64,000 bases of DNA from Thermoanaerobacterium thermosulfurigenes (GTDB lineage: Bacteria; Bacillota; Thermoanaerobacteria; Thermoanaerobacterales; Thermoanaerobacteraceae), in NCBI RefSeq assembly GCF_051201035.1, contig NZ_JBPODR010000003.1, positions 1 to 64,000 on the forward strand. Direction: 5' to 3'. Shown one piece after another: positions 35,666 through 43,600 of this stretch. Numbering within the stretch: position 1 is the first letter of the stretch; every line of letters begins with the position of its first letter. A program made the position numbers and the translations under genes. The notes under the pieces are model-generated. The model saw only the letters and a list, made by a program, of their open reading frames with translations. It did not search any database and was not told the origin of the DNA.

Positions 35666-36499
35666 TTGATAACCATATCTAAAGATGAGATGCTTGACTT
35701 TTTTCATAAATTAACAACTTTTTTACCATTACTTTTTGAGGATAGTGTATCTTTTGCCATTGTAGATAATGAAAAATATTTAGAGATAAAAAATTGTGAT
35801 GAACTTCCTATTAATGCAAAAGTAGGTGATGCAATTCCAGAAGGTGGTGCAGCTTTTGAAGCCCTTAGAACTGGAAACTACATCATAAAAGATGTACCAA
35901 AAGAAGTATATGGAGTACCGTTTAAATCATATGCTATCCCTATAAAAGATTATGATAATTCTGTAATTGGGGTTTTACTTATGGGGAAAAGTTTAGAAAA
36001 AAGACATAAAGTATTGTCACTATCCGAAAATCTGGCAGCATCACTTGAGCAAATATCTTCAGCTATCCAAGAGGTTTCCTCTGGAGTCGAAATTGTAGTT
36101 AATTCAAATACTAAGATATTAGAAGAAGTAAATAAAGCTATTGAAAATACAAAGGGCACTGATGATATTTTAAAATTTGTTCAAAATATTTCTAAACAAA
36201 CAAATTTATTGGGATTAAACGCAGCCATTGAGGCCGCAAGAGCTGGTGAAAAAGGCAAAGGCTTTAGTGTGGTTGCTGAAGAAATACGAAAGTTATCTAA
36301 TACCAGCAGTGAATCTATAAGTAAAATAGACTCAGTATTAGAGAAAATACAGGAATCTATAAAAAGTATTTCTGACAAAATAAATGAATCAAGCTCATTT
36401 TTTGAGACACAAGCTACCGCATTTGAAGAAATTAGTTCTTCCATAGAGGAATTAAGCGCTACTTCTCAACTTTTAGAAGAATTAGCAAGGAATTTATAG
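35666..36499 (+). CDS. Soluble methyl-accepting chemotaxis-like protein
   Basis: 277 residues with no membrane helix. Residues 1-115 are a small sensory domain of unknown ligand (PAS/GAF-like alpha-beta appearance, ending AIPIKDYDNSVIGVLLMGKS). Residues 115-277 are a short MCP signalling coiled coil with the hairpin tip QTNLLGLNAAIEAARAGEKG, which binds CheA/CheW. The start is the TTG at 35666, 7 bases after AAGGAGG. No che genes are nearby. It would work as a cytoplasmic receptor. Confidence 0.88.
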   Translation: MITISKDEMLDFFHKLTTFLPLLFEDSVSFAIVDNEKYLEIKNCDELPINAKVGDAIPEGGAAFEALRTGNYIIKDVPKEVYGVPFKSYAIPIKDYDNSVIGVLLMGKSLEKRHKVLSLSENLAASLEQISSAIQEVSSGVEIVVNSNTKILEEVNKAIENTKGTDDILKFVQNISKQTNLLGLNAAIEAARAGEKGKGFSVVAEEIRKLSNTSSESISKIDSVLEKIQESIKSISDKINESSSFFETQATAFEEISSSIEELSATSQLLEELARNL

Positions 36500-36513
36500 G
36501 ACTATAAAAGCAG

Positions 36514-36596
36514 TACGGATTTTCGATTTGCTCAAATCGAAAATCCGTATTTATAAAGCACCTCTGTATATATTTGCAGAAGTGCTTTATTTTTAT
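36514..36596 (+). terminator. Tandem hairpins after the chemoreceptor gene
   Basis: The first hairpin has perfect 17-bp arms (36514-36530 and 36533-36549, starting TACGGATTTTCG) with almost no loop. The second is ATAAAGCAC-x-TCTG paired with CAGA-x-GTGCTTTAT (36553-36566/36577-36590), followed by TTTTTA. The second is a normal terminator; the first is unusually long and perfect. Confidence 0.75.
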
Positions 36597-36725
36597 AGAG
36601 GCAATAATTTGCTTCTATATAGTTTAATTTCAAACAAATATTTCATGAATTTCAATCCATATTTTTATGATTTGCATATTTTAAAGACACATTTTTGTTA
36701 CAAAATTTACATATTTTTAATATAT
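36597..36725. other. AT-rich gap before the riboswitch promoter
   Basis: I see no gene, repeat or RNA feature in this stretch. Confidence 0.5.
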
Positions 36726-36754
36726 TTGCAAATGGAATTTTGATATGGTATAAT
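36726..36754 (+). promoter_or_regulatory. Promoter of the riboswitch operon
   Basis: TTGCAA (36726-36731) and TATAAT (36749-36754) with a 17-bp spacer, so transcription starts about 15 bases before the aptamer. Confidence 0.75.
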
Positions 36755-36776
36755 TTAATTAATTTAATAATATGCT

Positions 36777-36893
36777 ATAACGCTGAATTCGTATGAAGCG
36801 GGGAAACCAATTTTGGGGTGAATCCATTTGTATGGAGGGGTTATCTTTCGATCCTAACCCGTCAGCTAACCTCGTAAGCGTTGAAAGAGGAGG
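36777..36893 (+). promoter_or_regulatory. c-di-AMP (ydaO/yuaA) riboswitch aptamer
   Basis: The conserved blocks of the ydaO motif appear in order: CGCTGAAT, GGGGAAACCAA, GGGGTGAAT, a variable hairpin, AACCCGTCAGCTAACCTCGTAAGCG. AACGCT and AGCGTT close stem P1, and an AGAGGAGG tail follows, as in Thermoanaerobacter ydaO RNAs. c-di-AMP binding normally turns expression off. The operon downstream encodes an opine-dehydrogenase-like protein and a B12-binding protein. Confidence 0.93.
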
Positions 36894-36945
36894 AAATAGC
36901 ATGAATATATTCGGTACAACTACCTTCTATTAGTTGCCGGGTTTC

Positions 36946-36974
36946 AGCTATAGATTTTCTCTATGGCTTTTTTA
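36946..36974 (+). terminator. Riboswitch expression-platform terminator
   Basis: A 9-bp stem AGCTATAGA/TCTATGGCT (one G-U pair) followed by six Ts. It lies between the aptamer and the gene, as expected for ligand-induced termination. A competing hairpin CAACTA/TAGTTG, extended by CGG/CCG (about 36912-36939), lies between the two. Confidence 0.85.
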
Positions 36975-37002
36975 ATACCCTAAAATAGAAGGAGGTTTTT
37001 AA

Positions 37003-38103
37003 ATGAGATTACCTATTTTTTCTGTCATTGGTGCTGGCAACGGCGGTCAGGCGATGGCGGCACATCTTTCGTTGATGGGTTTTATAGTCAATTTGTACAA
37101 CAGATCTCGTGAGAAATTAGTTCCTATTTTAAATAATGGTGGTATTCATCTTGAAGGCGTTGTAGATGGATTTGCAAAGCTTAATATGGTCACTGACGAT
37201 ATGGAAGACGCTATAAAAGATGCAGACATAATCATGGTGACTGTTCCTGCGTCTGGACACAGTGACATAGCTTATGAAATGTTACCACACTTAAGAAATG
37301 ATCAGATAATAGTTTTGAATCCGGGAAGAACTTTTGGCGCTATAGAGTTTTATAACATTGTTAAAATTAGAGACGATATAAATGTGGTAGTAGCAGAGAC
37401 TGATACGTTTATATATGCTTGCAGATCGAATAATGGCGTTTCAAAGATTTTCAGGATAAAAGATGTGGTCTCACTGGCATCTATACCGGCTTGGAAGGCT
37501 GATTATGTTGTTGATTTGTTGAGATTAGCTTATTCGCAGATAGTACCTGCTGAAAATGTTTTAGAGACTAGTTTAAATAATATAGGTTCTATCTTTCATC
37601 CAGCGCCTACACTTTTGAACTCTGCAAGAATAGAGACTACAGAAGGTGATTTTCAATATTATTTGGAAGGCATATCACCGTCGGTGGCTAAAATATTGGA
37701 GAGAATGGACAGGGAGAGAATAGCAGTTGCCCACGCTTTAGGTGTCAATGCTGTTACAGCGCTTGATTGGCTTAAAGATGCATACGGCGTTATTGCAGAC
37801 AATCTGTATGATGCGATTCAAAAGACAGATGCTTATAGAGGCTTGCTTGCACCAAAAAATCTTGATTGCAGGTACATTTTTGAAGATGTGCCAATGAGTT
37901 TGGTGCCTATTTCATCGATTGGCAAACAATTAGGCATTCCTACTTATACTATAGATTCTATAATTCATTTGGCATCATGCATGCATGAAGTGAACTATTG
38001 GAAAATCGGGCGCACAGCAGGAAAATTAGGATTGGAAGGAAAAAGCGCAGCGGAGATAAAGGTAATGATAGAGGGGTTAAAGGAGGAGATCACTGTCGCA
38101 TGA
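37003..38103 (+). CDS. Opine (octopine/nopaline) dehydrogenase-family protein
   Basis: 366 residues. The N-terminal Rossmann domain starts with GAGNGGQAMAAHLS (residues 10-23), and the C-terminal helical octopine-dehydrogenase domain carries the conserved HPAP at 199-202. Such enzymes reductively condense an amino acid with a 2-oxoacid, or the reverse. AAGGAGG precedes the ATG. It is controlled by a c-di-AMP riboswitch and its stop overlaps the next start (ATGA). The product is unknown; an osmolyte- or metallophore-like opine is conceivable. Confidence 0.85.
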   Translation: MRLPIFSVIGAGNGGQAMAAHLSLMGFIVNLYNRSREKLVPILNNGGIHLEGVVDGFAKLNMVTDDMEDAIKDADIIMVTVPASGHSDIAYEMLPHLRNDQIIVLNPGRTFGAIEFYNIVKIRDDINVVVAETDTFIYACRSNNGVSKIFRIKDVVSLASIPAWKADYVVDLLRLAYSQIVPAENVLETSLNNIGSIFHPAPTLLNSARIETTEGDFQYYLEGISPSVAKILERMDRERIAVAHALGVNAVTALDWLKDAYGVIADNLYDAIQKTDAYRGLLAPKNLDCRYIFEDVPMSLVPISSIGKQLGIPTYTIDSIIHLASCMHEVNYWKIGRTAGKLGLEGKSAAEIKVMIEGLKEEITVA

Positions 38104-39752
38104 AAAAATATATTATTGCAGCTTCTATAGAAAATGATGTCCATGTTGCGGGAGCATATAGATTTTTGAAGATTGCAGAGCAGGAAGGGTATAAAGTGGA
38201 TTTTTTAGGTCCTGCTACATCTATTGATAAGTTGGTAGATACAGTGCGTTTAAAGAAACCTGATATAGTAGGTGTAAGTTATAGACTGACTCCAGAAACA
38301 CTGAAAACCATATTGAATGAGCTTAAAGATAAAATACGAAAATATGGTTTGAGCAATATTAGATGGATATTTGGAGGCACAGAGCCCAATTGCTTAGTTG
38401 CAAAAGAGTCAGGAATATTTGAGGAAATTTTTGATGGAACTTTTGGCGATGAGTACACAATTTCATACCTAAGAGGAAAGAAAGCTTCATATAGTGAAAA
38501 AGAATATGGTAGAGATGTGATTGAAAGGATTGAGAAAAGCTATCCGTATCCTATAATAAGGCATCACTTTGGATTGCCTTCGTATGATGATACACTTGAA
38601 GGTGTAAGGAGGATTGCGGAAGAAAAAATTCTCGATGTGATATCAATAGCGCCTGACCAAAATACACAAGAGCATTTTTTTGACAAAAAATATAAAGCAT
38701 CACTTGATGGGGCAGGTGGCGTGCCTATAAGGACTGAAGAAGAATTCAAAAAACTTTACGATGAGTCAAGGCGTGGAAATTATCCGCTGCTTAGATGTTA
38801 CAGTGGGACGAATGATGTCTTTAAAATGGCTCAAATGCTTAAAAACACAATAAACAATGCATGGGCAGCTATACCCCTTTGCTGGTACAATGTACTAGAT
38901 GGCAGGGGGCCAAGAGAAGTAGAAGAATCCATTAGAGAGAACCAGATGCTGATGAAGTGGCATGCTGACAGAAATATACCTGTTGAGGTAAATGAAGCAC
39001 ACCATTGGGGGCTTAGAGATGCACATGATGCCATATATGTGGCGGCAAGCTACATTGCAGCATACAATGCAAAGAAGATGGGTGTAAAAAACTATATAGC
39101 TCAGTTTATGTTCAATGTGCCGCCAGCTACATCGCCCAAAATGGATCTTGCAAAAATGCTGGCATCTATAGAGCTTGTGGAGAGTTTGCAGGATGATAAC
39201 TTTAGAGTATATAGACAGGCAAGGGCAGGGCTTGCAAGTATGCCGCAGGATCTTTTTGAAGCAAAAGGGCAGCTTGCTTCAAGTGCATATCTTTCAATGG
39301 CTATAAAACCTCACATATATCATGTTGTAGGTTTTTGTGAAGCACATCATGCAGCAACGCCAGATGATATAATAGAAAGTGTGAAAATCACAAAAGCCGT
39401 GATAAACAACACTTTGCGTGGTATGGCGGATTTCACTAAAGATCTTGATATTTTAAAGAGGAAAGAGGAACTAATAAATGATGCGATGGTAATAATCAAT
39501 GCCATAAATGATCTTAATACACTATGCAGTGATCCGCTGTCAGATCCACATACACTATCGTTGGCGATAAAATTGGGCATTTTAGACGCACCGCATTTAA
39601 AAGGAAATAAAAGCGCAAGTGGTTTGCTGACTACAAAGGTTATAAATGGTGCATGCTATGCCTATGACTATGAAAACAATAGGATTATTAAAGAAGAAGA
39701 AAGAATATATAACATAATTCAAAATTACCAAAAACTCATAATCGTAGCTTAA
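38100..39752 (+). CDS. Cobalamin-binding protein with C-terminal TIM-barrel-like domain
   Basis: 550 residues. The N-terminal B12 domain has the base-off motif DVHVAG (residues 13-18; His15 the cobalt ligand) and the downstream GGTEPN. From about residue 170 a long domain (LRCYSGTNDVFKMAQML, PLCWYNVLDGRGPREVEES, VEVNEAHHWGLRD) resembles the catalytic barrel of glutamate-mutase-like (MutE-type) enzymes. It is therefore a single-chain candidate B12-dependent mutase or transferase. The ATG overlaps the opine-dehydrogenase stop and follows AGGAGGAG; longer in-frame starts are rejected. The pairing suggests successive steps on one amino-acid-derived substrate. Confidence 0.75.
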   Translation: MKKYIIAASIENDVHVAGAYRFLKIAEQEGYKVDFLGPATSIDKLVDTVRLKKPDIVGVSYRLTPETLKTILNELKDKIRKYGLSNIRWIFGGTEPNCLVAKESGIFEEIFDGTFGDEYTISYLRGKKASYSEKEYGRDVIERIEKSYPYPIIRHHFGLPSYDDTLEGVRRIAEEKILDVISIAPDQNTQEHFFDKKYKASLDGAGGVPIRTEEEFKKLYDESRRGNYPLLRCYSGTNDVFKMAQMLKNTINNAWAAIPLCWYNVLDGRGPREVEESIRENQMLMKWHADRNIPVEVNEAHHWGLRDAHDAIYVAASYIAAYNAKKMGVKNYIAQFMFNVPPATSPKMDLAKMLASIELVESLQDDNFRVYRQARAGLASMPQDLFEAKGQLASSAYLSMAIKPHIYHVVGFCEAHHAATPDDIIESVKITKAVINNTLRGMADFTKDLDILKRKEELINDAMVIINAINDLNTLCSDPLSDPHTLSLAIKLGILDAPHLKGNKSASGLLTTKVINGACYAYDYENNRIIKEEERIYNIIQNYQKLIIVA

Positions 39753-39764
39753 AAAATAGTTATT

Positions 39765-39801
39765 ATCGGGTGTATACACAAAATATACATCCGATTTTTT
39801 A
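39765..39801 (+). terminator. Terminator of the opine-B12 operon
   Basis: A 12-bp stem ATCGGGTGTATA/TATACATCCGAT with one G-U pair, then six Ts. Confidence 0.9.
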
Positions 39802-39875
39802 TGTTTTCTATATAAATTTTTTTTGTGAAAAACATATTATAAGGAGAGGCAAATACAATAGGAGGTGATGAATAA

Positions 39876-40529
39876 TTGTTAATAGTTGTAGATCCTGGCC
39901 ATGGTGGTTCTGACAGTGGCGCTATAGGATATGGCTATTTTGAAAAAGATATAAACTTAAGCGTATCTCTTAAATTGAGGAACGTCTTAGAAGCAAACAA
40001 TGTAGATGTAATTTTGACAAGAGATAAAGATGTAACATTGGGGCTTAGCGAAAGGTGCGATATTGCCAATAAAAACAATGCAGATTACTTTGTTTCAATT
40101 CACTGTAACAGCTTTAAAGATTCTTCTGCGAAGGGGACAGAAACTTATTCATATCCTGGAAGCACTTCTGGAGCAAAATTGGCAAAAAGCGTGCAGCAAG
40201 CTATTGTGACAAATTTAAAAACAGCAGATAGAGGTGTAAAAACAGCTAACTTCTATGTATTACATTATACAAATATGCCATCAATATTAGTTGAATTAGG
40301 ATTTATAACAAATAAGGATGATTTAGAGCTTCTTTTGAATAAACAAAATCTATATGCTGCATCTATTTCAAATGGAATATTAAATACTATAGGTTTAAAG
40401 CAGACAAATGATTCCAATGATATAGAAAAACTTCATCAAATGGGCATAATCTCTGATTATTACGATCCTGAAAGTTATGTAAAGTGGAAAGATATTGCAG
40501 GTGCATTATTAAAAATTATAGGGGGTTAA
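39876..40529 (+). CDS. N-acetylmuramoyl-L-alanine amidase, phage-endolysin type
   Basis: 217 residues, Amidase_3 family. Zinc and catalytic residues are His9 (DPGHGGSDSG), Glu23, His76 (SIHCNS) and Glu140 (ILVELGFITN). There is no signal peptide, which fits an endolysin released by a holin rather than a secreted autolysin. A short C-terminal segment (KLHQMGIISDYYDPESYVKW) resembles the tails of clostridial phage endolysins. The start is the TTG at 39876 behind AGGAGGTGAT; an ATG at 39868 is out of frame. A holin-like gene follows after five bases. Confidence 0.88.
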   Translation: MLIVVDPGHGGSDSGAIGYGYFEKDINLSVSLKLRNVLEANNVDVILTRDKDVTLGLSERCDIANKNNADYFVSIHCNSFKDSSAKGTETYSYPGSTSGAKLAKSVQQAIVTNLKTADRGVKTANFYVLHYTNMPSILVELGFITNKDDLELLLNKQNLYAASISNGILNTIGLKQTNDSNDIEKLHQMGIISDYYDPESYVKWKDIAGALLKIIGG

Positions 40530-40534
40530 AGGAA

Positions 40535-40870
40535 ATGAAAGACCTAATCATGACTATATTGACAGCAGGGCTGCAATTGGTGATACTTGCTACATTAGGC
40601 TATGTCATAAATTATTTGTATTCAAAGATAGGCACTGAAAAGACAAAAAGGTATTTCGATATAGCGAAAATGATTGTAAGAGGAGTAGAGCAGGAATTTG
40701 GTGCGGGAAATGGTGCTGATAAAAAAGCAGAAGCGGTAAACCTAATAAAGAAAATAGTGGGAAACAAGCTGACGGATGAAGAAATAGACAAATTAATTGA
40801 AGCTGCTGTGTTTGAGATGAACTACGTATTAAATCTAAAGGGGCTTAGCACCACAAGCAAAAAAGTTTAA
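40535..40870 (+). CDS. Phage holin, LLH family
   Basis: 111 residues: one N-terminal membrane helix (MTILTAGLQLVILATLGYVINYL), then a helical tail with IVRGVEQEF and the LTDEEIDKLIEAAVFEMN ending that I recognise from the LL-H holin family. ATG after AAAGGAA. With the amidase upstream it forms a two-gene lysis cassette. No capsid, tail or integrase genes are nearby, so it is a phage relic or a domesticated release system. Confidence 0.8.
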   Translation: MKDLIMTILTAGLQLVILATLGYVINYLYSKIGTEKTKRYFDIAKMIVRGVEQEFGAGNGADKKAEAVNLIKKIVGNKLTDEEIDKLIEAAVFEMNYVLNLKGLSTTSKKV

Positions 40871-40879
40871 AAAAAGAAG

Positions 40880-40930
40880 AAATGACTGTTGGAAGGCTAC
40901 ATAAAATAGCTTGCAACAGTCATTTTTTAC
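40880..40930. terminator. Convergent terminator between holin and uracil permease
   Basis: A 12-bp outer stem AAATGACTGTTG/CAACAGTCATTT encloses an inner GGCTA/TAGC pairing. Ts follow on the plus strand and As precede, so it serves both strands. Confidence 0.85.
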
Positions 40931-42204
40931 GCTTGTGTGATGACACTGTCATCTTTTACTTTCGATTTTTCGCCTTCTGGTTTTGTAAGTTTAATTTTAG
41001 GGAGAACTAAATTTAGGATTATGCCTGCTAATGTTGCAGGACCGACGCCTTCAAACACGAAATTTCCTGATCCTATTTTGATGCCGCCAACACCGAGAGT
41101 TAAGATTACTGATGCTATTATCAAATTTCGACTGTCAGAAAAATCAACCTTATTTTCTACTAATGTTCTGATACCTGCGGCTGCAATCATTCCAAATAGG
41201 ATTATGGTGACACCACCCATTACTGCTTGTGGTATAACCTGTATAAGTGCTCCTATCTTTTGAATAAAGCTTAAAAGTATCGCTATGACAGCGGCACCTT
41301 CTATGACTCTTGAGCTGTATACTTTTGTCATGGCTAAAACACCTATATTTTCACCATACGTCGTGCTTGGTGGACCACCAAACAGTGCGGCTATTGACGT
41401 TGCTAGGCCGTTTCCCAGCATCACTCTATGAAAACCTGGATCTTTTATTAAATCTTTATCGACTATATTTCCTATTACAAGAACGTGACCTAAATCTTCG
41501 ATTATTGCAACTAATGCTAAAGGTGCAATCAATGTCACAGCACCCCATGCAAGCACAGGTGAATGACCAATAAGGAATGAAAATTTCGGTATAGCAATCC
41601 ACGATGCTTTAGCGACGGGAGAAAAATCTACAAGACCTCTGAATATGGCGAAGATATAACCTCCGATAGTGCCTAATAGAATTGGTATAACTTTCATGAA
41701 TCCTTTTCCAAACATGCTGAATATTATTACGAGAGCGGCTGTAACTAAAGCCGTAGGCAAATCTTTTTGTGCTTCTTGTATCGCTGTAGGTGCTAAGCTT
41801 AAGCCAATGATCATTACGACAGGACCCACTACTACAGATGGAAGAATCTTTTCAATCCAGTCTATGCCGGTTAAGCTTATTAGTATGAAAACTGCCACGT
41901 ACACAAGTCCCGCGGCTATCATACCTGTGAAAGCTCCTCTTACGCCGTAAGCTTTGGTTGCTGCGATTATAGGAGCGATAAATGCAAATGATGAACCTAA
42001 GTATGCAGGTACTTTTCCTTTTGTCATTAGGTGAAATATTAATGTGCCAAGTCCTGATGTAAACAATGTTACGGCAGGGTCTAATCCTGTCAAAAGCGGT
42101 ACAAGTATTGTTGCACCAAACATTGCAAATACATGCTGAAAGGACAGCGGAACAGCTTCGTTGATAGGCGGTACATCTTGTATACCGTAAAATTTGTTCT
42201 TCAT
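40927..42204 (-). CDS. uraA: Uracil permease (NCS2 family)
   Basis: 425 residues, about fourteen membrane segments. NCS2 signature elements are visible: QHVFAMFGATILVP, SSFAFIAPI and the later GGPPSTTYGENIG, which matches the nucleobase-binding TM10 region of UraA/PyrP. AAGGAGGAATCGTC precedes the ATG at 42204. The leader carries a PyrR-binding element and a terminator, so uptake is repressed when UMP is plentiful. Confidence 0.94.
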   Translation of the reverse strand: MKNKFYGIQDVPPINEAVPLSFQHVFAMFGATILVPLLTGLDPAVTLFTSGLGTLIFHLMTKGKVPAYLGSSFAFIAPIIAATKAYGVRGAFTGMIAAGLVYVAVFILISLTGIDWIEKILPSVVVGPVVMIIGLSLAPTAIQEAQKDLPTALVTAALVIIFSMFGKGFMKVIPILLGTIGGYIFAIFRGLVDFSPVAKASWIAIPKFSFLIGHSPVLAWGAVTLIAPLALVAIIEDLGHVLVIGNIVDKDLIKDPGFHRVMLGNGLATSIAALFGGPPSTTYGENIGVLAMTKVYSSRVIEGAAVIAILLSFIQKIGALIQVIPQAVMGGVTIILFGMIAAAGIRTLVENKVDFSDSRNLIIASVILTLGVGGIKIGSGNFVFEGVGPATLAGIILNLVLPKIKLTKPEGEKSKVKDDSVITQA

Positions 42205-42231
42205 GACGATTCCTCCTTTAATTTTTGGCAT

Positions 42232-42330
42232 AAAAAAACCCTCTCAAGGAGGATAAACATATAGATATGCAGAAATATCGTTCCTCCTTTTTAGCCTCAC
42301 TGGACTAATTTTAAAGGGTCTTATTAAACT
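42232..42330 (-). promoter_or_regulatory. PyrR-dependent attenuator leader of uraA
   Basis: On the minus strand AGTCCAGTGAGGCT (42306-42293) matches the PyrR binding-loop consensus ARUCCNGNGAGGYU exactly. It is followed by AAAAAGGAGG and then by a terminator hairpin, CCTC-CTTGA-GAGG with seven Ts (about 42252-42232). Confidence 0.88.
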
Positions 42331-42336
42331 ACACAA

Positions 42337-42365
42337 ATTATAACATATAAAAATAAGATTGTCTA
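42337..42365 (-). promoter_or_regulatory. Promoter of uraA
   Basis: Minus-strand TAGACA (42365-42360) and TATAAT (42342-42337) with a 17-bp spacer. Confidence 0.7.
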
Positions 42366-42509
42366 CATGATATTTTAAAGATAATTGATATTGCAATTTG
42401 TGCTGTTAAAACAAAAGCGTATTAAATGCCAAGGCTTACAAAAATCTTTTTTATTGAAATGGTTTGCAAAAAGTTTTATAATAAAAGTGTAGAGATTTCT
42501 TTTGGGATG

Positions 42510-42591
42510 TGGATATTTAATGATAGTTAAATTAAAAAATAGAAAGTTACTATATTTATTTTTTTTAAATATCCAATTAGATATTTGGAGG
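42510..42591 (+). promoter_or_regulatory. Leader of the Rieske gene with alternative hairpins
   Basis: TTAAATATCCA (42565-42575) is perfectly complementary to TGGATATTTAA (42510-42520). Part of it (AAATATC, 42567-42573) can instead pair with GATATTT (42580-42586), which touches the GGAGG ribosome binding site. The two pairings exclude each other. Confidence 0.45.
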
Positions 42592-42599
42592 AGAATAAC

Positions 42600-43583
42600 A
42601 TGGTTAAAAATCAGTGGTATGCAGTTTTAGACTCTAAAGAGCTAAAGAAAAATAAACCTATAGGTGTAACAAGATTTTCTCAAAAATTAGTGTTTTGGAG
42701 AGATGAGTTAGATAATATAAGTTGCATTTTTGATAAGTGTTGTCATAGAGGAGCTAGTTTAGCTCTTGGGAAAGTTGCAAATAATCATATACAATGTCCT
42801 TTCCATGGTTTTAAATATGACTCATCTGGAAAAGTTACTAGTATACCTGCAAATGGGAAAGACAGGCCAGTACTTAGTAATTTTAAAGTGAATTCTTATA
42901 TAGCTAAAGAAGCCTATGGTTTTATATGGGTTTGGTATGGTGAGCCAAGAGAAAATTTGCCTAAAATAAAATTTTTTGAGGAATTAAAAGAAGGTTTTTC
43001 TTATGGTGGTTTTTCAGAAATTTGGAGAGTCCATTATACAAGGGCTATAGAAAATCAATTAGATGTAGTTCATTTACCTTTTGTTCACAATACAACTATT
43101 GGCAGAGGTAATAAAACTCTTGTCAATGGTCCTGTGGTAAAGTGGAATGAGGATTTAATGACATTTTATGTTAAAAATGAAGAGGATAATGGACAAACAC
43201 CTCAAAAGCCCAATGAAATAGAAAACTATGAAAAACTTTTTAGTTTGCAGCTTCAAATGCCTAATCTGTGGCAAAATATAATATCTGATAAGGTTAGAAT
43301 TGTAGCAGCTTTTGCACCGATAGATGAAGAAAATACTAAAATATATTTAAGATTTTATCAGAGTTTTATGAAACTGCCGGTTTTGAAACAAATTATAAAC
43401 AATCTTAGTAGTATACCTAATAAAATTATTTTACATCAAGATAGAAGAGTTGTTTTAACCCAGCTACCAAAAAAAAGTGAACTTAAAATGGATGAGAATT
43501 TAATCCCTGGTGATTTGCCAATAATTGAGTTTAGAAGAAAAAGAGAAGAACTAAAAAAACAAGAAATAGAAAAAGAATCATAA
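42600..43583 (+). CDS. Rieske non-haem iron oxygenase-like protein
   Basis: 327 residues. The Rieske [2Fe-2S] site is Cys47-x-His49 and Cys66-x2-His69. The mononuclear iron site is Asp155-x2-His158-x4-His163 in the family position, preceded by Asn152. The overall plan resembles pheophorbide-a-oxygenase-type enzymes. O2-dependent chemistry is odd for an obligate anaerobe. No reductase gene is adjacent. The ATG at 42600 follows GGAGGAG; the TTG five codons earlier overlaps the binding site. AT-rich codon use and a flanking mobile-element-like hairpin suggest it was acquired. Confidence 0.85.
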   Translation: MVKNQWYAVLDSKELKKNKPIGVTRFSQKLVFWRDELDNISCIFDKCCHRGASLALGKVANNHIQCPFHGFKYDSSGKVTSIPANGKDRPVLSNFKVNSYIAKEAYGFIWVWYGEPRENLPKIKFFEELKEGFSYGGFSEIWRVHYTRAIENQLDVVHLPFVHNTTIGRGNKTLVNGPVVKWNEDLMTFYVKNEEDNGQTPQKPNEIENYEKLFSLQLQMPNLWQNIISDKVRIVAAFAPIDEENTKIYLRFYQSFMKLPVLKQIINNLSSIPNKIILHQDRRVVLTQLPKKSELKMDENLIPGDLPIIEFRRKREELKKQEIEKES

Positions 43584-43600
43584 CGAAGGCTTGAAAGAAG

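Noticed and set aside
36777..36893. Cobalamin riboswitch, suggested by the B12-binding protein downstream
   Set aside because: There is no B12 box; the conserved blocks match ydaO (c-di-AMP) instead.
37998..38099. N-terminal extension of the B12 protein
   Set aside because: The extra 34 codons overlap the opine-dehydrogenase gene in another frame and precede the ribosome binding site and the conserved start.
41310..41950. Plus-strand frames opposite uraA
   Set aside because: No ribosome binding sites; shadows of a full-length membrane transporter.
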